In this document: in pieces, positions 46,552 through 53,633 of the stretch
How positions within the stretch are numbered: the stretch's first letter is position 1
Layout of the letters: the number at the start of each line of letters is the position of its first letter
Origin: Pseudomonadota bacterium
GTDB taxonomy: Bacteria; Desulfobacterota; Desulfobulbia; Desulfobulbales; Desulfurivibrionaceae
Reading direction: 5' to 3'
DNA length: 64,000 nt
Assembly: GCA_018830485.1 (NCBI GenBank)
Contig: JAHJRQ010000022.1
Coordinates: 1-64,000 of the forward strand
Made by a program: the position numbers and the translations under genes
The notes under the pieces: generated by a model
Databases searched by the model: none
What the model was told of the DNA's origin: nothing
Seen by the model: the letters and a program-made list of their open reading frames with translations, nothing else

Positions 46552-48627
46552 ATGGTGAACTCCATGAAATTTTCCCGCAAAGCCTTCTTCGCTCTTCCCT
46601 CGGCGCTTGTTTTGCTCCACCCTGGCACAGCCGGCGCGACCATAAGTGATTATTTGAGCGCGGCCGATGGCGATCCGACCTTCAACATGCTCGGGAAAGT
46701 TTTCGGTCCCATACCTGGCATCCTCACTGGCACAGCTTCTCCTCTTTCTGAAATGTTCGTAATTTTCAATATGGCTGTCTTCTCTGTGGCAGTGTTGATG
46801 GTGCTTTATGGCGTCATTTCTGGGGTCATGCACACTGCGGTTGAGGGGGAGTTTCTCGGCAAGCGGCACTCCTCGATCTGGTACCCCATCAGGACAATCT
46901 TTGGCATTTTCGGCCTGGTTCCCATCTTCTCCGGGTGGTCTTTTCCCCAAGCTCTGATGATTCTAGGGATGGTTGTCGGCATAGGCATAGGCAACAAAAC
47001 CTGGGACGTCGGCTGGAAGCACATGCTAGATCATGTCGAAAGTGCCGTTCTTGTCAGCCCTGAAGCTGCAGGCAGGGATAATGCTTTGGAGGCCTTGGTT
47101 GCAGCTCAAGTATGCTCAATCGTAAATAATATCCAACAAAAACAAGATGCTGAACAAAGCGGGAAAACATCAATTTTGTTCCCAGAGAAAGGGACTTTAA
47201 TCCAACAGGGCAACATTTCAAAGTTGGTTTTTGGGTCCACCGAGGGGGGGTATTTTCCAGATACTTGCGGGGGGGTGCAAATATATCCAAAGTCCAATGC
47301 CCGCGGCATTCTCGATGGACCACAGGGCCTGGCAGCGCTGCCGCCGTTCGATCATCAGGCAGTAAACAAAGCCCAAGCTCAGGCCCTGGTGGCCATGAGT
47401 GCTTCCCTTCATCCTCATTCCCAGGCTCTCGCACTGGAGGGCCTGACCCCAGACCCGGCAGATTTAGCAGATATCAAAAATCGATACACCCAACAAATAA
47501 GTACAGCACTGGCCGATTCCAGCATGAAAAGCAAACATGGTTTTGCTGATTTCATGAAGAAGGAGGGTTCGTCGTGGCTATATTCTGGGGTCGTTTTCGT
47601 TAAAATAGCTTCCGTCAATCGAGATATCATGGATGCCGCATCTGCGGAGATATTACCCCTTTCTCCCCGGGAGGGAGGACTAATTGAGCAGGGTATTTCT
47701 GTAGGAGCCGGGGTGATGTCTGGCTGGTTAAAAACAGTCAAAAATATTGTGACTTTTGATTTTCCTAAAATTTTTGGCGATAGCATGCAATCTGCTGGAG
47801 TCAGATCCGCGCTGGATTTCATGACAGGTGGAGAAGGCGATTTGATGATCGGGATTACCCGGTTAGGCTATTCCTTGAGCGGTGCAGGGGGGATAGGCTT
47901 GGGTGTTGCTGGCGGCCTGGCGGCCGCTGGCGGGGATGGTGTCCTGCAGGTATTGGGCTTGCCCGCGATTTTTAAAATTTTACTGATAATCGGCCTAGCC
48001 ATGGCTTACCTGTTGCCTTTTTTGCCCTACATCCTCTGGTTTTCCGGGGTCATCAGCTATTTTATCGTGTGTATAGAGGCCGTGGTAGGTGCGCCGCTGT
48101 GGATGTTGGCGCATTTGGAGACCGAAGGAGAGGGGATGGGCCAGAAAACTGCCCATGGCTATATGTTTTTGCTGAATGTTCTGTTTCGACCGGTGTTGAT
48201 GGTGTTCGGCCTGGTCTCCGGCTGGTTGCTCATGAATATCCTGGGCGAATTCCTTAAATATTCCTTATCCGTTTTGTATGGATCTTCCTCCTTTTCCTTT
48301 TCCGGATGGGCCTCGATCGGGATGTTCTTCGTCACCTTGATCATCTTTTGCTATCTGTCTTATTTGCTAATTTCCAAGTGTTTCGCGCTGATCCATCATC
48401 TTCCAAATGAGGTTTTGGCTTGGGCTGGGGGTCACATAGGCAAAATTGGCGGGGGAGAGGATGAGCGCACGATCAATGCGCTTTACCACGGCGGCAATCA
48501 AATGGGACACGGCATGGGAGCTGGAGGAGCCGGGCAGTCAAAAAATGCCATTAAGGGGGTAGGTGGCAACACGATCCGGCCAGGTGGCCCTGGTGCGGGT
48601 GGTGACACAATTCATCGCGAGCGATGA
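46552..48627 (+). CDS. DotA/TraY-family conjugation membrane protein
   Basis: 691 aa. Starts directly after the previous stop; an ATG four codons in (MKFSRKAFFALPSALVLLHPGTAGA) is an alternative and gives a good signal peptide. Features of DotA/TraY are the N-terminal membrane pair (MFVIFNMAVFSVAVLMVLYGVISGV; SIWYPIRTIFGIFGLVPIFSGWS) with a large periplasmic loop, then several C-terminal helices (ILLIIGLAMAYLLPFLPYILWFSGVI; LVSGWLLMNILGEF; IGMFFVTLIIFCYLSYLLI). A Gly-rich tail ends it. IncI/Dot-Icm-type inner-membrane protein of the transfer apparatus. No other ATPase-type T4SS genes accompany it. Confidence 0.82.
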   Translation: MVNSMKFSRKAFFALPSALVLLHPGTAGATISDYLSAADGDPTFNMLGKVFGPIPGILTGTASPLSEMFVIFNMAVFSVAVLMVLYGVISGVMHTAVEGEFLGKRHSSIWYPIRTIFGIFGLVPIFSGWSFPQALMILGMVVGIGIGNKTWDVGWKHMLDHVESAVLVSPEAAGRDNALEALVAAQVCSIVNNIQQKQDAEQSGKTSILFPEKGTLIQQGNISKLVFGSTEGGYFPDTCGGVQIYPKSNARGILDGPQGLAALPPFDHQAVNKAQAQALVAMSASLHPHSQALALEGLTPDPADLADIKNRYTQQISTALADSSMKSKHGFADFMKKEGSSWLYSGVVFVKIASVNRDIMDAASAEILPLSPREGGLIEQGISVGAGVMSGWLKTVKNIVTFDFPKIFGDSMQSAGVRSALDFMTGGEGDLMIGITRLGYSLSGAGGIGLGVAGGLAAAGGDGVLQVLGLPAIFKILLIIGLAMAYLLPFLPYILWFSGVISYFIVCIEAVVGAPLWMLAHLETEGEGMGQKTAHGYMFLLNVLFRPVLMVFGLVSGWLLMNILGEFLKYSLSVLYGSSSFSFSGWASIGMFFVTLIIFCYLSYLLISKCFALIHHLPNEVLAWAGGHIGKIGGGEDERTINALYHGGNQMGHGMGAGGAGQSKNAIKGVGGNTIRPGGPGAGGDTIHRER

Positions 48628-48649
48628 CCTAAACGCGATCGCATAGTGA

Positions 48650-48756
48650 GGGCAGGGAGCAAGGTGTTAATCGGTGCCCCCAAAATGGGGGACCGATTAC
48701 CTTGCCCTCTGCCTGTCGGCAGCGGGAAGGGCAGGGCGGCGCTTCGCTTGCCCTGC
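48650..48756. other. Hairpin-rich intergenic region, candidate oriT
   Basis: Between the DotA and MobC genes. A long imperfect palindrome (48650-48716; GGGAGCAAGGT ... ACCTTGCCCT, with core ATCGGTGCCCCC and GGGGGACCGAT) is followed by a second, GCAGGGC...GCCCTGC at 48731-48755. Position next to mobC and the relaxase gene, with inverted repeats, is where oriT usually lies. The nic site cannot be assigned from sequence alone; a terminator function for the DotA transcript is also possible. Confidence 0.5.
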
Positions 48757-48767
48757 AAAAGATTAAA

Positions 48768-48787
48768 GGGCACCTAATCACATATTG
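48768..48787 (+). repeat. Mob-region direct repeat, copy 1
   Basis: GGCACCTAATCACATATTGC, 20 nt upstream of mobC. Similar copies at 49188 and 49249. Confidence 0.7.
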
Positions 48788-48807
48788 CATCGATAGGAGG
48801 AGGCATC

Positions 48808-49248
48808 ATGGCCTTTAAGAAAAGTGGCCGCCCGGCATTGCCGGCCAGCCAAAAAAGAAAAAATCGGGTCCGGGTCCATTTTTCTGACCTGGAAATGCAG
48901 TACCTGATTCGGATGGCCGGGGAGGGTGGCATCGTCGAAGGCGGGATCCCAGATTTCATCCGGCAACAGGCTCTGGGCCGGAAAATCCATACAATTCCCA
49001 CCATAAACCACGAGGCTTGGGTTTCCCTGGCCAGGGTGGGCGGAAATCTGAATCAGATTGCCCATCGGCTGCACCTCGTAGAGGCGGGCGCGGAGGGAGT
49101 CGTTGTCCCGGATATCTTAGAGATCCGGGAAGCACTGGAGCAGCTTCGCCTTCAGCTCCTCGGCGAGGATTTTTTCCCTCCCTCAGAGGACACCGAATCA
49201 CATATTGCCTCTGCAAATTCGCTGCGTGGGAAGGGTGGCGAGATTTGA
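48808..49248 (+). CDS. mobC: MobC-like relaxosome accessory protein
   Basis: 146 aa. Starts with AGGAGGAG upstream. N-terminal basic stretch and ribbon-helix-helix-like part (RVRVHFSDLEMQYLIRMAGEGG), then the MobC signature LARVGGNLNQIAHRLH. MobC proteins open oriT near nic for the relaxase. Encoded 42 nt before the relaxase gene on the same strand. Confidence 0.85.
   Translation: MAFKKSGRPALPASQKRKNRVRVHFSDLEMQYLIRMAGEGGIVEGGIPDFIRQQALGRKIHTIPTINHEAWVSLARVGGNLNQIAHRLHLVEAGAEGVVVPDILEIREALEQLRLQLLGEDFFPPSEDTESHIASANSLRGKGGEI
49188..49208 (+). repeat. Mob-region direct repeat, copy 2 (inside mobC end)
   Basis: GGACACCGAATCACATATTG then C. It matches copy 1 at 17 of 20 positions and lies within the C-terminal codons of mobC. 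Confidence 0.7.
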
Positions 49249-49269
49249 GGGCACCCAAAAACATATATC
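49249..49269 (+). repeat. Mob-region direct repeat, copy 3 (before the relaxase)
   Basis: GGGCACCCAAAAACATATAT then C, a degenerate copy just upstream of the relaxase ribosome-binding site AAAGGAGA. Confidence 0.6.
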
Positions 49270-49290
49270 ATCCAAAGGAGACTGCGCAAA

Positions 49291-51402
49291 GTGAAGGGCA
49301 AAATAACAAAAGGGAACGGATTCCGCGGCGGGTTGGAATACCTGCTTGGGCCGGGCGAGGATAATCACCCGGGCAGAGCTGTGCCGGTGATGGGAGCCGG
49401 AAATATCCTGGGCACTGAGCCCCGCAAACTGGCGCGCCAGTTTGCGGCCTCGCGGCGCCTTAGGCCGGGAATCAAAAATCCAGTCTTTCATGTCAGTCTT
49501 TCTTGTCCCCCAGGCGAAAAGCCAGTGGATGCGAAATGGGCGGAAGTCGCCCGGGACTATCTTTCCAGCATGGGCCTTGATCCCGATCGGCACCAATGGT
49601 TCTGCTGCCGCCACATTGACCAGGAGCATGACCATATCCATTTACTTGTCTCCCGCATTGCCCTGGATGGGAAGGTCTGGCATGACCAGTATGGCGTCCG
49701 TCAGTCAATCCGGATATGCCAGGAACTCGAAAAAAAACACGGATTGCGCCTCACCGCAGGCGAAGAAGGCGGCGAGAAAAAAAGCCTTAGCAAAGGCGAG
49801 TTGGGCCAATATCGCCGAACCGGCAAAATCCCGGATCGTCTTATTCTCCAGAAAAAAATCGGGACCGCCAGGACTGATTGCCCGGATTTTTCTACGTTCG
49901 TTTCCCGATGTCAAAAAAGCGGCATCGAGGTGCTTCCCGCGGGGAAAACCGGCCAGGTCGGCGGCATCTCCTTCCGGCTGGCCGGCGGTGATGCATTCTC
50001 AGGGTCCAGCCTGGGAAAGGCCTTCAGGTGGCAGAGGATAGCGGCAGACACGCATTTTGATGCAGAGCGCGACGCTGAGTTGATTGCCCGGCTGCGTGAG
50101 AAGGCCGAGGCTTCAGAAGTGGCGGGCTCATTTGCCCCGGCTGGGCTGGCACCGACCGAGGCGCCTGATATCTACCGGGCGAGGGGACAGATTGCCCCCT
50201 GGAAAGAACGAGACAGGTATTTTGTCCATCGGGAAGATGGAACCTGGGTGCACCGGCGGAACCCCGAACGGGTGGCCTTCAAGATGGAAGGCCAGCAAGT
50301 CCACGTCCTGGCCCGCCAGGATTTGGCCATCCGAGCGGCGCTGCTCACCGCCTCGGAGGCTTTTGGGCAATCGCTGAAGATCCAGGGCGAAGAGGAATTC
50401 TGCCGGAAAGCATGGCTGGCCGGATCCAAAATGGGCCTGGAGATCCAGGGCTACCAGCCGACCGCCGAGGATCTGGCCGAGCTAGCCGCCTGGCGCGAGA
50501 AACATGGTGGGCCAACGGTGACGGATTCCATCGGACCGGCCCATTCGGTCGAGCAAAACGAGATACAACCCGGTTATACGTTGCCAGAGAAGGAGGTAGC
50601 TGATGGGCATGATTCAGAGCATGGAGAAGGAGATCGAGTTCCTGACGGATCAGGAACCTCAGAAAACAGTCGAGCAGTCACAGCAACCCCTGAAATTGGT
50701 GGATCCGGCCGAGGAGATGCCGCCGCAACAGGAGCCCAGGCCGCCGGCAGAGACACCGCTGCCCCTGCCGCTGACAGCGGAGCAGGGGAAAGAGATCTTG
50801 CGGCTGCTGCGGGCATTGCCGACGCAGGCAGCCCGGGAAATCGTGACGCAGACCGAGCCGCTGCGCCAGCGACTCGGGAAGGCGACGGATCACGCGCTGG
50901 TGACCCGCAAAGCCATGGAGTCCCTGGCGGCCCTGGTGGAGCAGTTGCGGGCCGGGACAGCCGAGTCCAGAGCGGCAGCCGCGCAGATGACAGCCGCCGC
51001 GAAGGGCGTGCGGCGGGAGGTCGAGAGATCCATGCAGCAGGTGGCGACGCAGATGGCGCAGGCCGTGGCCAACGAGCGGGCAGCGATACGCAGGGACCTA
51101 TCGCAGATCCCCACGGTACGCAAATACTTCGTCATGTGCCTCCTCGCGATGTTGCTGACCTCTGCGATTTCGGCCGGCATTTTCGGGCTTGCATGGCAGA
51201 AGAGCAGGCCGGACCCGATGATAGCCAAGGCGGCGGAGACGTTCCACTCGATTTGGTCCCGAGCGAGCGACCAGGAAAAACGCCAGATCGAGAAGATCAT
51301 CGTTCGGCAGATCCCGAGCCAACAGGCCCCGACACCGCCAACGAAAAAAAGGTAGAGACGACGCCGGCCAAAAAACAGAAAGCCCCGTCGGAGTCGATGT
51401 AA
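49291..51402 (+). CDS. mobA: Relaxase (MobA/VirD2-like) with low-complexity C-terminus
   Basis: 703 aa, GTG start. The N-terminal 130 residues hold the relaxase fold: FRGGLEYLLG (possible catalytic Tyr region) and the HUH-type metal motif HIDQEHDHIHLLVSR. Middle region 130-290 is a typical linker and residues about 290-430 (YFVHREDGTWVHRRN..., AWLAGSKMGLEIQGYQPTAEDLA) are an LPD7-like domain. From about residue 438 the protein becomes Gly/Asp/Ala/Arg-rich without structure; that segment shares DNA with another gene in the +1 frame (50603-51355). Nicks oriT and pilots the strand to a helper apparatus. Confidence 0.88.
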   Translation: MKGKITKGNGFRGGLEYLLGPGEDNHPGRAVPVMGAGNILGTEPRKLARQFAASRRLRPGIKNPVFHVSLSCPPGEKPVDAKWAEVARDYLSSMGLDPDRHQWFCCRHIDQEHDHIHLLVSRIALDGKVWHDQYGVRQSIRICQELEKKHGLRLTAGEEGGEKKSLSKGELGQYRRTGKIPDRLILQKKIGTARTDCPDFSTFVSRCQKSGIEVLPAGKTGQVGGISFRLAGGDAFSGSSLGKAFRWQRIAADTHFDAERDAELIARLREKAEASEVAGSFAPAGLAPTEAPDIYRARGQIAPWKERDRYFVHREDGTWVHRRNPERVAFKMEGQQVHVLARQDLAIRAALLTASEAFGQSLKIQGEEEFCRKAWLAGSKMGLEIQGYQPTAEDLAELAAWREKHGGPTVTDSIGPAHSVEQNEIQPGYTLPEKEVADGHDSEHGEGDRVPDGSGTSENSRAVTATPEIGGSGRGDAAATGAQAAGRDTAAPAADSGAGERDLAAAAGIADAGSPGNRDADRAAAPATREGDGSRAGDPQSHGVPGGPGGAVAGRDSRVQSGSRADDSRREGRAAGGREIHAAGGDADGAGRGQRAGSDTQGPIADPHGTQILRHVPPRDVADLCDFGRHFRACMAEEQAGPDDSQGGGDVPLDLVPSERPGKTPDREDHRSADPEPTGPDTANEKKVETTPAKKQKAPSESM
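50603..51355 (+). CDS. Overprinted MobB-like membrane protein inside the relaxase gene
   Basis: 250 aa in the +1 frame relative to the relaxase. It has a textbook ribosome-binding site (AAGGAGG, 6 nt before ATG). The protein has a Gln/Pro-rich N-terminus (LVDPAEEMPPQQEP), a long heptad-like helical region (LTAEQGKEILRLLRALPTQAAREIV ... VEQLRAGTAESRAAAAQM), one clear membrane helix (FVMCLLAMLLTSAISAGIFGLAW) and a charged end. The relaxase frame over the same DNA is low-complexity, so this frame is the constrained one. Analogous to mbeB/mobB genes nested in ColE1 and RSF1010 relaxase genes; sequence homology is not claimed. Confidence 0.82.
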   Translation: MGMIQSMEKEIEFLTDQEPQKTVEQSQQPLKLVDPAEEMPPQQEPRPPAETPLPLPLTAEQGKEILRLLRALPTQAAREIVTQTEPLRQRLGKATDHALVTRKAMESLAALVEQLRAGTAESRAAAAQMTAAAKGVRREVERSMQQVATQMAQAVANERAAIRRDLSQIPTVRKYFVMCLLAMLLTSAISAGIFGLAWQKSRPDPMIAKAAETFHSIWSRASDQEKRQIEKIIVRQIPSQQAPTPPTKKR

Positions 51403-51612
51403 TTTCAGGGGGCGGGGAGGGCAGGCCCTCCCCGCCCCCTGGCCCCCCGACCCCACCGGGATTTTAGGGCGGTGGCCGGACAGGGCGGCGAAAGTCGCGC
51501 CACCGGCAAAAAGCCGCCGGTGTCACGCCGCTCGCTCCCTCGCCCTGCCGGGGTAAGGCAGTGCCGATCCGGAAGTCTGGGACTGCAGAGGAAGTCGGCA
51601 AGCCGAAGTCGG

Positions 51613-51660
51613 ATCTTTTTCCCCCCTCCCCCGTGGGGGTGAGGGGAGGGAGGAAAAAGA
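51613..51660. terminator. Large hairpin after the relaxase gene
   Basis: TCTTTTTCC...CCCTCCCCCG and its complement GGGGGT...GGAAAAAGA form an almost perfect palindrome of about 20 bp, followed by TTTTT. Likely terminator, possibly in both directions. The rest of the 308-nt gap from 51403 to 51710 is GC-rich and shows nothing further. Confidence 0.65.
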
Positions 51661-51710
51661 TGTTTTTCTGAGGGAAGAACCGCAAAAAAAACCAAACAAA
51701 GGAGAAAAAC

Positions 51711-52127
51711 ATGTCCGCGACGATGATGATGATAGTCCCAGTCCCTATCCTAAACCGAAACACCCCAAAAGCCGTCAATCAATGGCTCAAGGAAATTATA
51801 GAGGTTGCGCAAAAACATGCCCTGGCGGTGGATGATTTTGCCAAAACATTCGACTTTGATGAGGCAAAAAGCCGAACGTTAAAGGAAAACTACAAACTTA
51901 TCAATTCGATCCGGGCGCAACATGTTGCGCCGCTCAGAAGTTTCCTCTGGATTCATGGCCCCACCCAACTAACCTTCGATAAAATCGAGAAGCGACACGA
52001 TCGCCAGGAGCAGATCCGGTCCTGCAACAAAGAGCTGCGAGTCATTTTTGACTCGATGTGCGAAAAAATTGAGCCACTTTACAAAAAAATCGATGAAGTC
52101 GGCCTTAAAGCAAGAAAGGTGTACTGA
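51711..52127 (+). CDS. Hypothetical protein, first gene of an exported/membrane protein chain
   Basis: 138 aa, with AAAGGAG 7 nt before the ATG. Mostly helical and charged (QWLKEIIEVAQKHALAVDDFAKTFDFDEAKSRTLKENYKLINS, KEIEKRHDRQEQIRSC). No signal peptide. I do not recognise it. It begins a run of seven genes joined by 1-4-nt overlaps. Confidence 0.7.
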   Translation: MSATMMMIVPVPILNRNTPKAVNQWLKEIIEVAQKHALAVDDFAKTFDFDEAKSRTLKENYKLINSIRAQHVAPLRSFLWIHGPTQLTFDKIEKRHDRQEQIRSCNKELRVIFDSMCEKIEPLYKKIDEVGLKARKVY

Positions 52128-52588
52128 TGATCATGAAAAAGAAAAATTCGACGGAAACCCTCTATTTTTTCTCGCTGCCGGCGATTATCACCGGCGCCAA
52201 TTTCTTTATCACAGCCCCATGGAACTTCGTGGTCCGGCTGGCTGCCGGCCGGGAGGCGGAAGCAAATCCTTTTTTCTACTTCGGCGTGACACTGGCAGGC
52301 GCTGCTCTGGTCTGGGCGGGGTGGCGAGGATGGAAAAAAGCAAAAAGGCTCGATCTGCTGGATCCAAAATCTGACTTCCTGGGCTTGTCGCGGGTGGATC
52401 TCCTGGCCCGTAAAAATCGGCTTAAAGTCTTTCTGATTATCAACTGCGTCCTCTTCGCTCATGCCTGGGTATATCCTGGCCCGGTGCTTTTGCTTCTGAT
52501 GGCCGGTGTGGTGGCGATCTTTACACGCAAGTACCTGATCGCGAAAGCGGAACTTCAATTTATCCGGGCAAGGGAGGGATTGGCATGA
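52127..52588 (+). CDS. Small membrane protein of the element
   Basis: 153 aa. Three to four membrane segments: YFFSLPAIITGANFFITAPW, FFYFGVTLAGAALVWAGW, and VFLIINCVLFAHAWVY plus VLLLLMAGVVAIF. TGATG overlap with the previous gene and ATGA overlap with the next. Possibly a transfer-apparatus accessory; family not recognised. Confidence 0.72.
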   Translation: MIMKKKNSTETLYFFSLPAIITGANFFITAPWNFVVRLAAGREAEANPFFYFGVTLAGAALVWAGWRGWKKAKRLDLLDPKSDFLGLSRVDLLARKNRLKVFLIINCVLFAHAWVYPGPVLLLLMAGVVAIFTRKYLIAKAELQFIRAREGLA

Positions 52589-53349
52589 AAAAGCCGATGA
52601 AGAGAGTGCACTACAACTTTTCCCTGCACCCTGAAAAACATGTACTGCCTGCCTGCATGATCAACATAATCGGCAGCGACAAGAAGCGGCCGGATTATCA
52701 AGGCACCACTAACCAGGCGGCGGTGACCTGCGCCCGCTGCCTCAAAATCATAGGGGTGCAGGGAGAGATTAAAAAGATCATCCTCACCGTAGCTGTAGTG
52801 CTCTTTGCTGCAGTGCCAGCAGTCATGGCCGCGGATTGCGAATCGATCCGGCCGGATCTGATGACCAGAGCGCAGCAGATGGCGCAGAACGCTCGGGATC
52901 GGGAGATTAAAGACTTCTCCGAGGCCTCGGCCGCGACTCTCGAAGGTGGCTCTCCTGGGCAGTCGGGCAAGCCCGGCGCTGCTAATGCCTCCAGCTCCAA
53001 CTGCCTGGAGAAGTACAAGGATGTAAAAGTAGGGAGCATGATCGGCGTCCCATCGGTGAGCGATCTTGCAAAACAGGCGCTGGATCGCGTTTCGAAGGCG
53101 GCATGTACCGGCATCGACTCAATCTACAACCAGGCCGGTGCATCCATGTCGCAATCGGTCGTGTTGCCGGGCAACATCGGCGGTGCGCAGGTCGGCTTGC
53201 CTGGGGCCAGCCAGCTCGGGAATCCTTATCAGTCTCCGAACACGGTCAGCACTCCGGGGGCGGATGTGACCGTGAAAAAGTCAAACGGTGGGATCATCTC
53301 GAACACCATCAACGGCATTCCAAATTACATCAAGGGGATCTTTCAATGA
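52585..53349 (+). CDS. Zn-finger-like segment fused in frame to an exported protein
   Basis: 254 aa as one frame. Residues 1-55 (HYNFSLHPEKHVLPAC ... AAVTCARCLKII) look like the small mobile-element zinc-binding proteins ending V-T-C-x-x-C-L-K. Residues about 60-82 (IKKIILTVAVVLFAAVPAVMA) are a typical signal peptide with AxA cleavage, followed by a Gly/Ser-rich secreted part with three Cys. A signal peptide in the middle of a protein is unusual. A second start near 52755 (GTG, or ATT after GGGAGAG) may produce the exported protein alone. Ends in an ATGA overlap with the next gene. Confidence 0.6.
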   Translation: MKKPMKRVHYNFSLHPEKHVLPACMINIIGSDKKRPDYQGTTNQAAVTCARCLKIIGVQGEIKKIILTVAVVLFAAVPAVMAADCESIRPDLMTRAQQMAQNARDREIKDFSEASAATLEGGSPGQSGKPGAANASSSNCLEKYKDVKVGSMIGVPSVSDLAKQALDRVSKAACTGIDSIYNQAGASMSQSVVLPGNIGGAQVGLPGASQLGNPYQSPNTVSTPGADVTVKKSNGGIISNTINGIPNYIKGIFQ

Positions 53350-53633
53350 AAAAGGCAATCTTTGCAATGATGGCGGTGGTGGGAATGATGATCTTGGGAT
53401 CCAGTAGCCAGGCTATGGCCGGACAGCTCAAAGCCGATGACGAAATGACCATTTTTGTTACCGACCTGGCGGGCGTTACCGAATGTGATTGCAAATGTTT
53501 TCCGGAAGAACTCGCGCCGCTTACTGCTGATTCGTTTTCTCGCACCTGCCAATGTGAGTGTTTCTTGAGCAATGGGCAGCCTGGGGCGAAATTCGAAGAA
53601 AAAATGATCACGTTGAAGAGGCCCAAAAAATGA
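53346..53633 (+). CDS. Small exported Cys-rich protein
   Basis: 95 aa. Signal peptide KKAIFAMMAVVGMMILGSSSQAMA, then a 70-residue mature part with two CxCxC clusters (ECDCKCFPEE and TCQCECFLSN). The pattern suggests metal binding or several disulfides. The start is the ATG overlapping the previous stop; the frame is open further upstream without use. Ends with ATGA into the next gene. Unknown function. Confidence 0.7.
   Translation: MKKAIFAMMAVVGMMILGSSSQAMAGQLKADDEMTIFVTDLAGVTECDCKCFPEELAPLTADSFSRTCQCECFLSNGQPGAKFEEKMITLKRPKK

Noticed and set aside
51403-51710. Small genes in the GC-rich stretch after the relaxase
   Set aside because: Frames there lack start sites and are biased; the strong hairpin explains the region better.
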